NCBI RefSeq assembly: GCF_050948175.1
Contig: NW_027490091.1
Location: forward strand, 6,200,001-6,264,000
Reading direction: 5' to 3'
Length of the DNA: 64,000 bases
DNA from: Xylocopa sonorina
Lineage: Eukaryota > Arthropoda > Insecta > Hymenoptera > Apidae
In this document: positions 51,960 to 63,400 of the stretch, piece by piece
How the letters are laid out: each line of letters begins with the position of its first letter
How positions within the stretch are numbered: position 1 is the first letter of the stretch
Notes under the pieces: model-generated
Told to the model about the DNA's origin: nothing
What the model saw: the letters and a program-made list of their open reading frames with translations, nothing else
Databases searched by the model: none
Position numbers and translations under genes: made by a program

Positions 51960-51980
51960 CCCTCTGGTGTGTCTAGAGGG
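51960..51980. repeat. Inverted repeat CCCTCT / AGAGGG
   Basis: Six-base perfect arms at 51,960-51,965 and 51,975-51,980 enclose a 9-base loop inside the candidate LTR. A second, C+G-only imperfect hairpin (GCGGCGCG / CGCGCGCCGC) follows at about 52,003-52,022. Both would fold in a transcript of either strand. Confidence 0.5.
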
Positions 51981-52478
51981 AGTCCTCTGGATTATTTGAA
52001 CTGCGGCGCGTGTCGCGCGCCGCGCATTCCACGGCTCACCTGCAGTTCCGCAGCGCATCTTGCATTTTCCTCTTCATGGGCTCAGGGGAGGGGTGGAGGT
52101 TCTTCTCACACCCGGAGTCCATCCTGTTCGTCTCCATGGACTGTGGCAACGGTCGTATCGTTGCAGGGCCTTGGATCGTATCCATTGGGCTTCAGGGTCT
52201 GTTCTTGCTCACTTCCCGACTCCGCCACCGTCGAGCCCGTCACGCTACCTCGGCGCACAGTACTTCCGAGAACCTGTGGTATTTTAATTCGCCGAAGGGG
52301 TGTCACCTGGGTCGCTTCTTCAATCAGCTCGCGAGTCTAATCCGTAGAACGGAGAGAGAAAAAAGAACGAGGGGGGGATTGTCCGTGTCGCGCTTCTCGC
52401 ATGGGTGGTGATCAGCGAGATAGTCTAACCGAAGCAGGGGGGAGAGGTGAGCAAGCCTTGTGACGTCACCACGTCACA

Positions 52479-52905
52479 CTACATGTCGAAGCAATAGTGT
52501 TCTAATTCTTCATAAAACGCGATATCGCATCTCATTTCTATGTCTCATGATCAGATGTAATATTCAATGCAACCCGTTATGTATATCTCGTCTGCATGTC
52601 AAAAGAATGTAAATCCCACTCTTCCTTGCGACGTAATAGAGTTTCTAGATGTCTGCGTATCGATGCAACAGAGTTCTAATACTTGTTTAAAAACAATATC
52701 GCATCTCAATTCTATGTCTCATGATAAGATACAATATTCACTGCGAAGTGTTACGTATGCCTCGCCTACACTTCAATATAATGTAAATGCCACACTTCCT
52801 CGCCAGGAAATAGCGTTTCGAGATGTCTTCGTATCGAAGGAATAGAGTTCTAATGCTTCTATCAACACGATACCGTATCTCAATTCTATGTTTCATGATA
52901 AGATA
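52479..52905 (+). repeat. Satellite resumes; moderately decayed edge monomers
   Basis: The first satellite word after the element is CTACATGTCGAAGCAATAG, equivalent to unit positions 86-105. About two and a half monomers follow with many private changes (TTCAATGCAACCCGTTATG, TTGCGACGTAATAGAG, TTTAAAAACAATATCGC). Orientation is the same as on the left of the island. The decay is milder than at 49,561-50,248. Confidence 0.88.
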
Positions 52906-54073
52906 TAATCTTCATTGAGAAGTGTCATGTATACCTCGTATCGCTTTCAAAAGAATGTAAATGCGACACTTCCTTGCTAGGAAGTAGCGTTTACAGATGT
53001 CTACGTATCGAACCAATAGACTTCTAATGCTTCTTAAATCGTCATATCGCATCTCATATCTATGTTTCATGATAAGATATAATATTCATTGCGAACTGTC
53101 ATGTATACCTCGCATACACTTCAAATGAATGTGAATGCGACAGTTCCTTGCTAGGAAATAGTGTTTGCAGATATCTACGTATCGAAGCAATAGAGTTCTA
53201 AAGCTTCTTAAATCGTCATATCGCATCTCATTTCCATGTTTCATGATAAGATATAATTTTCATTGTGGAGTGTTATGTATACCTCGTATTCACTTCGAAA
53301 GAATGTAAACGCGACACTACCTTGCCAGCTAATAGTGTTTGCAGATATCTACGTATCGAAGCAATAGATTTCTAAAGCTTCCTAGATCGTCATATCGCAT
53401 CTCATTTCTATGTTTCATGATAAGACATAATATTCATTGTGGAGTGTTCTGTATACCTCGTATTCACTTCCAAAGAATGTAAATGCGACACTTCCTTCCT
53501 TGGAAATAGCGTTTGCAGATGTCTACGTATCGTAGCAATAGAGTTCTAACGCTTGTCAAAACGCAATATCGCATCTCATTTCAATGTTTCATGATAAGAT
53601 ATAATATTCATTGCGAAGTGTCACGTGTACCTCGCATACACTTCAAATGAATGTAAATGCGACACTTCCATGCTAGGAAATAGCGTTTGCAGATGTCTAA
53701 GAATCGTAGCAATAGAGTTCTAATGCTCTTAAATCGCGATATCGCTACTCATTTCTATGTTTCATGATAAGATATAATATTCATTGTGCAGTGTTATGTA
53801 TATCTAGTCTATACTTCAAATGAATGTAAATGCGACACTTCCTTGCTTGGAAATAGCGTTTGCAGATGTCTACGTATCGAAGCAATAGAGTTCTAATGCT
53901 TCTTAAATCGCCATATTGCATCTCATTTCTATGTTTCATGATAAGATACAATATTCAATGTGGAGTGTTATGTATACCTCGTATTCACTTCGAAAGAATG
54001 TAAACGCGACACTACCTTGCCATCTAATAGCGTTTGCAGATGTCTACGTATCGTAGCATAAGTGTTCTAATGC
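52906..54073 (+). repeat. Satellite mosaic related to 35 kb and 47 kb segments
   Basis: 53,090-53,520 parallels 35,440-35,860, sharing GCGAACTGTCATG, GCCAGCTAATAGTGTTTGC, CTTAGATCG or CTAGATCG, and CCTTCCTTGGAAATAG in the same order. 53,525-53,740 parallels 47,120-47,350. 53,770-53,960 parallels 35,935-36,130 (TATATCTAGTCTATA). These pairs show that the arrays left and right of the island share recent ancestry. Confidence 0.85.
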
Positions 54074-56161
54074 TTCTCAAAACGCGATATCGCTACTCAT
54101 TACTATGTTCCATGATAATATATAATACTCATTGTGGAGTGTTATGTGTACCTCGTATTCACTTCCAAAGAATGTAAATGCGACACTTCCTTCCCTGGAA
54201 ATAGCGTTTGCAGATGTCTACGTATCGAAGCAATAGAGTTCTAATGCTTCTTAAATCGCCATATTGCATCTCATTTCTATGTTTCATGATAAGATATAAT
54301 ATTCAATGTGGAGTGTTATGTCTACCTCGTATTCACTTCAAAAGAATGTATACGCGACACTACCTTGCCAGGAAATAGCGTTTGCAGATGGCTACGTATC
54401 GTAGCATAAGGGTTCTAATGCTTCCCAAAACGTGATATCGCATCTCACTTCTATGTTTCATGATAAGATATAATATTCATTGGGGAGTGTTATGTATACC
54501 TCGTATTCACTTCAAAAGAATGTAAATGCGACACTTCCTTGCTTGGAAATAGCGTTTGCAGATGTCTACGTATCGAAGCAATAGATTTCTGAAGCTTGCT
54601 AATTCGCGATAACGCATCTCATATATATGTTTCATGATAATATATAATATTCATTGCGAAGTGTCATGTATACCTCGCATACACTACAAATGAATGTGAA
54701 TGCCGCAGTTCCTTTCTAGGAAATAGTGTTTGCAGATATCTACGTATCGAAGCAATAGATTTCTAAAGCTTCTTAGATCGTCATATCGCATCTCATTTCT
54801 ATGTTTCATGATAAGATATAATATTCATTGTGGAATGTTATGTATACCTCGTATTCACTTCAAAAGAATGTAAACGCGACACTTCCTTGCCAGGAAATAG
54901 CGTTTGCAGATGTCTACGTATGGTAGCATTAGAGTTCTAATGCTTCTCAAAACGCGATATCGCTACTCATTACTATGTTTCATGATAATATATAATACTC
55001 ATTGTGGAGTGTTCTGTATACCTCGTATTCACTTCCAAAGAATATAAATGCGACCCTTCCTTGCTTGGAAATAGCTTTTGCAGATGTCTACGTATCGAAG
55101 CAATAGATTTCTAAAGCTTGCTAATTCGCGATATCGCATCTCTTATATATGTTTCATGATAATATATAATATTCATTGCGAAGTGTCATGTATACCTCGT
55201 ATTCACCTCAAGAGAATGTAAATGCGACACTTCCTTGCTAGGAAATAGCGCTTGCAGATATCTACGTATCGAAGCAATAGATTTCTAAAGCTTGCTAATA
55301 CGCGATATCGCATCTCATATATATGTTTCATGATAATATATAATATTCATTGCGAAGTGTCATGTATACCTCGCATACACTCCAAATGAATGTAATTGCG
55401 ACAGTTCCTTGCTAGGCAATAGCGATTTCAGATGTCTACGTTACGAAGCAATAGAGTTCTAATACTTCTTAATACGCGATATCGCATCTCATATCTATGT
55501 TTCATGATAATATATAATATTCATTGCGAAGTGTCATGTATACCTCGCATACACCTCAAATGAATGTGAATGCGACAGTTCCTTGCTGGGAAATAGTGTT
55601 TGCAGATATCTATGTATCGAAGCAATAGAGTTCTAAAGCTTCTTAAATCGTCATATCGCATCTCACTTCTATGTTTCATGATAAGATATAATATTCATTG
55701 CGAAGTGTCAGGTATACCTCGAATTCCTTTCAAAAGAATGTAAATGCGACACTTCCTTGCTAGGAAGTAGCGTTTGCAGATATCTACGTATCGAAGCAAC
55801 AGAATTCTAATGCTTCTTAAATCGTCATATCGCATCTCATTTCTACGTTTCATGTTGAGATATAATATTCATTGTGGAGTGTTATGTATACCTCGTATTC
55901 ACTTCCAAAGAATGTAAACGCGACACATCCTTGGCAGGAAATAGCGTTTGCAGATGTCTACGTATCGAAGCAATAGAATTCTAATGCATCTTAAATCGTC
56001 ATATCGCATCTCATTTCTATGTTTCATGTTAAGATATAATATTCATTGTGGAGTGTTATGTATACCTCGTATTCACTTCCAAAGAATGTAAACGCGAGAC
56101 ATCCTTGCCAGGAAATAGCGTTTGCAGATGTCTACGTATGGTAGCATTAGAGTTCTAATGC
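54074..56161 (+). repeat. 12-monomer higher-order repeat, copy 1 (2,088 bp)
   Basis: From 54,074 to about 55,512 the sequence repeats at +2,088 bp, exactly twelve units, with long stretches showing no difference (for example 54,190 to 55,360). Ordered marker monomers are TTCCCTGGAAATAG, GTATACGCGACACTACC with GATGGCTACG, GCGATAACGC, ATGCCGCAGTTCC, TATGGTAGCATTAG, GCGACCCTTCC, and CACCTCAAGAGAATG. The final part (55,513-56,161) is not kept in copy 2, but its GGTATACCTCGAATTCC monomer recurs at +4,176 bp (24 units). Confidence 0.92.
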
Positions 56162-58335
56162 ATCTCAAAACGCGATATCGCTACTCATTACTATGTTCCA
56201 TGATAATATATAATACTCATTGTGGAGTGTTATGTGTACCTCGTATTCACTTCCAAAGAATGTAAATGCGACACTTCCTTCCCTGGAAATAGCGTTTGCA
56301 GATGTCTACGTATCGAAGCAATAGAGTTCTAATGCTTCTTAAATCGCCATATTGCATCTCATTTCTATGTTTCATGATAAGATATAATATTCAATGTGGA
56401 GTGTTATGTCTACCTCGTATTCACTTCAAAAGAATGTATACGCGACACTACCTTGCCAGGAAATAGCGTTTGCAGATGGCTACGTATCGTAGCATAAGGG
56501 TTCTAATGCTTCCCAAAACGTGATATCGCATCTCACTTCTATGTTTCATGATAAGATATAATATTCATTGGGGAGTGTTATGTATACCTCGTATTCACTT
56601 CAAAAGAATGTAAATGCGACACTTCCTTGCTTGGAAATAGCGTTTGCAGATGTCTACGTATCGAAGCAATAGATTTCTGAAGCTTGCTAATTCGCGATAA
56701 CGCATCTCATATATATGTTTCATGATAATATATAATATTCATTGCGAAGTGTCATGTATACCTCGCATACACTACAAATGAATGTGAATGCCGCAGTTCC
56801 TTTCTAGGAAATAGTGTTTGCAGATATCTACGTATCGAAGCAATAGATTTCTAAAGCTTCTTAGATCGTCATATCGCATCTCATTTCTATGTTTCATGAT
56901 AAGATATAATATTCATTGTGGAATGTTATGTATACCTCGTATTCACTTCAAAAGAATGTAAACGCGACACTTCCTTGCCAGGAAATAGCGTTTGCAGATG
57001 TCTACGTATGGTAGCATTAGAGTTCTAATGCTTCTCAAAACGCGATATCGCTACTCATTACTATGTTTCATGATAATATATAATACTCATTGTGGAGTGT
57101 TCTGTATACCTCGTATTCACTTCCAAAGAATATAAATGCGACCCTTCCTTGCTTGGAAATAGCTTTTGCAGATGTCTACGTATCGAAGCAATAGATTTCT
57201 AAAGCTTGCTAATTCGCGATATCGCATCTCTTATATATGTTTCATGATAATATATAATATTCATTGCGAAGTGTCATGTATACCTCGTATTCACCTCAAG
57301 AGAATGTAAATGCGACACTTCCTTGCTAGGAAATAGCGCTTGCAGATATCTACGTATCGAAGCAATAGATTTCTAAAGCTTGCTAATACGCGATATCGCA
57401 TCTCATATATATGTTTCATGATAATATATAATATTCATTGCGAAGTGTCATGTATACCTCGCATACGCTTCAAATGAATGTAATTGCGACAGTTCCTTGC
57501 TAGGGAATAGCGATTTCAGATGTCTACGTTACGAAGCAGTAGAGTTCTAATGCTTCTTAATACGCGATATCGCAACACATATCTATGTTTCATGATAAGA
57601 TATAATATTCATTGCGATGTGTCATGTATACCTCGTATTCCTTTCAAAAGAATGTAAATGCGACACTTCCTTGCTAGGAAGTAGCGCTTGCAGATGTTTA
57701 CGTTTCGAAGCAATAGGGATCTAATGCTTCTTAAACCGCCTTATCGCTTCTCATTTCTATGTTTCATGATAAGATATAATATTCATAGTGCAGTGTTATG
57801 TATACCTCGTATTCACTTGAAAAGAATGCAAATGCGACACTTCCTTCCTAGGAAGTAGCGTTTGCAGATGTATATGTATCGAAGCAATAGTGTTCCAATG
57901 CATCTTAAATCGTCATATCGCACCTCATTTCTATGTTTCATGATAAGATATAATATTCATTGCGAAGTGTCATGTATCCCTCGTATTCACCTCAAGAGAA
58001 TGTAAATGCGACACTTCCTTGCTAGGAAATAGCGTTTGCAGATGTCTACGTATCGAAGCAATAGGTTACTAAAGCTTGCTAATTCGCGATATCGCATCAC
58101 ATATCTGTGTTTCATGATAATATATAATATTCATTGCGAACTGTCATGTATACCTCGCATACACTTCAAATGAATGTGAATGCGACAGTTCCTTGCTAGG
58201 AAATAGTGTTTGCAGATATCTACGTATCGAAGCAATAGAGTTCTAAAGCTTCTTAAATCGTCATATCGCATCCCATTTCTATGTTTCATGATAAGATATA
58301 ATATTCATTGTGGAGTGTTATGTATACCTCGTATT
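56162..58335 (+). repeat. 12-monomer higher-order repeat, copy 2 plus inserted monomers
   Basis: 56,162-57,600 is nearly identical to 54,074-55,512. After 57,600 the order departs: 57,700-57,930 resembles 34,120-34,350 (AAACCGCCTTATCGC, TTCATAGTGCAGTG, GATGTATATGTATCG) and 57,990-58,320 resembles 36,150-36,480 (TTACTAAAGCTTGC, CACATATCTGTGTTTC, GCGAACTGTC). This copy therefore ends in a block of other origin. Confidence 0.9.
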
Positions 58336-60430
58336 CACTTCGAAAGAATGTAAACGCGACACTACCTTGCCAGCTAATAGCGTTTGCAGATGTCTACGTA
58401 TCGTAGCATAAGTGTTCTAATGCTTCTCAAAACGCGATATCGCTACTCATTACTATGTTCCATGATAATATATAATACTCATTGTGGAGTATTATGTGTA
58501 CCTCGTATTCACTTCCAAAGAATGTAAATGCGACACTTCCTTCCCTGGAAATAGCGTTTGCAGATGTCTACGTATCGAAGCAATAGAATTCTAATGCTTC
58601 TTAAATCGCCATATTGCATCTCATTTCTATGTTTCATGATAAGATATAATATTCAATGTCGAGTGTTATGTCTACCTCGTATTCACTTCAAAAGAATGTA
58701 AACGCGACACTAACTTGCCAGGAAATAGCGTTTGCAGATGGCTACGTATCGTAGCATAAGTGTTCTAATGCTTCTCAAAACGTGATATCGCTACTCATTA
58801 CTATGTTTCATGATAATATATAATATTCATTGTGGAGTGTTATGTGTACCTCGTATTCACTTCAAAAGAAAGTAAATACGACACTTCCTTGCTAGGAAAT
58901 AGCGTTTGCTGATGTCTGCGTATCGAAGCAATAGATTTCTAAAGCTTCTTAGATCGTCAAATCGCATCTCATTTCTATGTTTCATGATAAGATATAATAT
59001 TCATTGTGGAGTGTTATGTATACCTCGTATTCACTTCAAAAGAATGTAAACGCGAAACTTCCTTGCCAGGAAATAGCGTTTGCAGATGTCTACGTATGGT
59101 AGCATTAGAGTTCTAATGCTTCTCAAAACGCGATATCGCTACACATTACTATGTTTCATGATAACATATAATACTCATTGTGGAGTGTTATGTATTCCTC
59201 GTATTCACTTCCAAAGAATGTAAATGCAACACTTCCTTGCTTGGAAATAGCGTTTGCAGATGTCTACGTATCGAAGCAATAGATTTCTAAAGCTTGCTAA
59301 TTCGTGATATCGCATCTCATATATATGTTTCATGATAATATATAATATTCATTGCGAAGTGTCATGTAGACCTCGTATTCACCTCAAGAGAATGTAAATG
59401 CGACACTTCCTTGCTAGGAAATAGCGCTTGCAGATGTCTACGTATCGAAGCAATAGATTTCTGAAGCTTGCTAATTCGCGATATCGCATCTCATATACAT
59501 GTTTCATGATAATATATAATATTCATTGCGAAGTGTCATGTATAACTCGCATACGCCTCAAATGAATGTAATTGCGACAGTTCCTTGCTAGGGAATAGCG
59601 ATTTCAGATGTCTACGTTACGAAGCAATAGAGTTCTAATGCTCCTTAATACGCGATATCGCATCTCATATCTATATTTCATGATAAAATATAATATTCAT
59701 TGCGAAGTGTCATGTATACCTCGCATACACTTCAAATGAATGTGAATGCGACAATTCCTTGCTGGGAAATAGTGTTTGCAGATATCTACGTATCGAAGCA
59801 ATAGAGTTCTAAAGCTTCTTAAATCGTCATATCGTATCCCACTTCTATGTTTCATGATAAGATATGATATTCATTGCGAAGTGTCAGGTATACCTCGAAT
59901 TCCTTTCAAAAGAATGTAAATGCGACACTTCCTTGCTAGGAAGTAGCGTTTGCAGATGTCTACGTATCGAAGCAATAGAATTCTAATGCTTCTTAAATCG
60001 TCATATCGCATCTCATTTCTATGTTTCATGTTAAGATATAATATTCATTGTGGAGTGTTATGTATACCTCGTCTTCACTTCCAAAGAATGTAAACGCGAC
60101 ACATCCTTGCCAGGAAATAGCGTTTGCAGATGTCTACGTATGGTAGCATTAGAGTTCTAATGCTTCTCAAAACGCGATATCGCTACTCATTACTATGTTT
60201 CATGATAATATATATTACACATTGTGGAGTGTTATGTATACCTCGTATTCACTTCCAAAGAATGAAAATGCGACACTTCCTTGCTTGGAAATAGCGTTTG
60301 CAGATGTCTACGTATCGAAGCAATAGATTTCTAAAGCTTGCTAATTCGCGATATCGCATCTCTTATATATGTTTCATGATAATATATAATATTCATTGCG
60401 AAGTGTCATGTATACCTCGTATTCACCTCA
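58336..60430 (+). repeat. 12-monomer higher-order repeat, copy 3 with one monomer deleted
   Basis: The TTCCCTGG marker at 58,543 is 2,262 bp (13 units) after its copy-2 partner, but by the CACCTCAAGAG marker (59,371 against 57,283) the offset is 2,088 bp (12 units). One monomer was lost in between, where the GCGATAACGC and ATGCCGCAG monomers of copy 2 are replaced by a single unit (AAGTAAATACGACAC joined to CTTAGATCGTC). 59,887 matches 55,711 at 24 units. The CACCTCAGGAG form at 60,415 starts a further partial turn, six units on. Confidence 0.88.
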
Positions 60431-63400
60431 GGAGAATGTAAATGCGACACTTCCTTGCTAGGAAATAGCGCTTGCAGATATCTATGTATCGATGCAATAG
60501 ATTTCTAAAGCTTGCTAATTCGCGATATCGCACCTCATATCTATGTTTCATGATAATATATAATATTCATTGCGAAGTGTCACGTATACCTCGCATACAC
60601 TTCAAACGAATGTAAATGCGACACTTCCTTGCTAGGAAATAGCGTTTGCAGATGTCTAAGTATCGAAGCAATAGTGTTCTAATTCTTCTTAAATCGCGAT
60701 ATCGCCTCTCATTTCTATGTTTCATGATAATATATAATATTCATTGTGCAGTGTTATGTATATCTCGCATACACTTCAATTGAATGTAAACGCGACACTT
60801 CCTTGCTAGGAAATAGCGTTTGCAGATGTCTGCGTTTCGTGGCATTAGAGTTCTGATGCTTCTCAAAACGCGGTATCGCTTCTCATTTATATGTTTCGTG
60901 ATAATATATAATATTCATTGCGAAGTGCCATGTATATCTCGCAAACACTTCAATTGAATGTACATGCGGCACTTCCTTGCTAGGAAATAGCGTTTGCAGA
61001 TGTCTACGTATCGAAGCAATAGAATTCCAAAGCTTCTTAAATCGCGATATCACATCTCATTTCTATGTTTCACGATAAGAAATAATATTCACTGTGCAGT
61101 GTTATGTATACCTCGTAATCACATCAGAAGAATGTAAATGCGACACTTCCTTGCTAGGAAGTAGCGTTTGCAGATGTCTACGTATCGAAGAAATAGAGTT
61201 CTAATGCTTCTTAAATCGCCATATCGCATCTCATTCCTATGTTTCATGATAAGATATAATATTTATTGTGGAGTGTTATATATACCTAGTATTCACTTCA
61301 AATGTATGTAAATGCTACACTTCCTTGCCAGGAAATAGCGTTTGTAGATGTCTACGTATCGTAGCAATAGAGATCTAATGCTTCTCAAAACGCGATATCG
61401 CTATTCATTACTATGTTTCATGATAATATATAATATTCACTGTGGAGTGTTATGTATACCTCGTATTCATTTCAAAAGAATGTAAATGCGACACTTCCTT
61501 GCTAGGCAATAGCGTTTGCAGATGTCTACGTATCGTAGAGTTAGTGCCCTAATGCTTCTCGAAACGCGACAGCGTTTCTCATTTCCATGTTACGTGATAG
61601 TATATAATATTCATCGAGTAGTGTCATGTATACCTTGCATACACTACAAATGAATGTAAATGCGACACTACCTTGCTAGGAAATTGCGTTTGCTGATGTC
61701 CTCGTATCGAAGCAATAATGTTCTAAAGCCTCTTAAATCGCGATATCGCATCTCATTTCTATGTTTCATGATAAGATATAATATTCACTGTGCAGTGTTA
61801 TGTATACCTCGTATTCACTTCAAAAGAATGTAAACGCGACACTTCCTTGCTAGAAAGTAGCTTTTGCAGATGTCTACGTATCGAAGCAATAGATTTCTAA
61901 TGCTTCTTAAATCGCCATATCGCATCTCCTTTCTATGTTTCATGATAAGATATAATAATCACTGTGCAGTGTTATGTATACCTCGTATTCACATCAGAGG
62001 AATGTAAACGCGACACTTCCTTGCTAGGAAGTAGCGTTTGCAGATGTCTACGTATCGAAGCAATAGAGTTCTAATGCTTCTTAAATCGCCATATCGCATC
62101 TCATTCCTATGTTTCATGATAAGCTATAATATTCATTGTGCAGTGTTATGTATATCTCGTCTCTACTTCAAATGAATGTAAATGCGACACTTCCTTGCTA
62201 GGAAATAGCGTTGGCAGATGTCTACTTATCGAAGCAATAGAATTCCAAAGCTTCTTAAATCGCGATATCGCATCTCATTTCTATGTTTCATGATAAGATA
62301 TAATATTCATTGTGGAGTATTATGTATACCTCGTATTCACTTCAAAAGAATGTAAACGCGACACTTCCTTGCTAGGAAGTAGCGTTTGCAGATGTCTACG
62401 TATCGAAGCAATAGATGCTTCTTAAATCGCCATATCGCATCTCATTCCTATGTTTCATGATAAGATATAATATTCACTGTGCAGTGTTATGTATACCTCG
62501 TATTCACTTCAAAGTAATGTAAATGCGACACTTCCTTGCTAGGAAATAGCGTTTGCTGATGTCTTCGTATCGAAGCAATAACGTTCTAAAGCTTCTTAAA
62601 TCGCCTTATCGCATCTCATTTCTATGTTTCATGATAAGAAATAATATTCATTGTGCAGTGTTATGTATACCTCGTATTCACATCAGAAGAATGTAAATGC
62701 GACACTTCCTTGCTAGGAAGTAGCGTTTGCAGATGCCTACGTATCGAAGCAATAGTGTTCTAATGCTTTTTAAATCGCCATATCGCATCTCATTTCAATG
62801 TTTCATGATAAGATATAATATTCAATGTGCAGTTTTATGTATACCTCGTATTCACTTCAAAAGAATGTAAATGCGACACTTCCTTGCTAGGAAATAACTT
62901 TTCCAGATGTCTACGTATCGTAGCAATAGTGCTCTAATGCTTCTCAATAAGCGACATCGTTTCTCCTTTCTATGTTTCATGATAGTATATAATATTCATT
63001 GCGTAGTGCCATGTATACCTCGCATACACTTCAAATGAATGTAAATGCGACAATTCCTTGCTTGGAAATAGCGTTTGCAGATGTCTACGTATCGTAGCAT
63101 TAGAGTTCTAATGCTTCTCAAAACGCGATATCGCTACTCATTACTATGTTTCATGATAATATATAATATTCACTGTGGAGTGTTATGTATACCTCGTATT
63201 CATTTCAAAGGAATGTAAATGCGACACTTCCTTGCTAGGAAATAGCGTTTGCAGATGTCTACGTATCGAAACAATAGATTTCTAAAGCTTGCTAATTCGC
63301 GATATCGCATCTCATATCTATGTTTCATGATAATATATAATATTCATTGCGAAGTGTCATGTATAGATCGTATTCCTTTCAAAAGAATGTACATGCGACA

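Larger units (their letters stand above)
51135..52478. mobile_element. Candidate solo LTR (TGTGACG...CGTCACA, 1,344 bp)
   Basis: The segment begins TGTGACGG and ends ACGTCACA, giving 7-bp terminal inverted repeats TGTGACG/CGTCACA with the TG...CA ends usual for LTR-retrotransposon LTRs. Flanks are GTAC on the left and CTAC on the right, a possible 4-bp target duplication with one mismatch. There is no gag-pol or transposase frame inside, and no second copy in the window, so a solo LTR left by recombination fits best. It is richer in G+C than its surroundings, especially in its second half, and holds a CT microsatellite, an 11-bp minisatellite and a TATATA box. Satellite resumes at the base after the element. 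A non-autonomous DNA element is an alternative, but the short terminal repeats favour the LTR reading. Orientation is not settled. Confidence 0.55.

Noticed and set aside
51969..52411. Overlapping frames of 66-133 codons in the G+C-rich part of the island
   Set aside because: Several frames on both strands are open together over the same bases, as expected from G+C-rich sequence with few stops. No motif of gag, integrase, reverse transcriptase or transposase is visible.
51135..52478. DNA transposon with terminal inverted repeats
   Set aside because: Only 7 bp of inverted terminal identity, no TA or 8-bp target duplication, and TG...CA termini. The solo LTR reading is preferred, though not proven.
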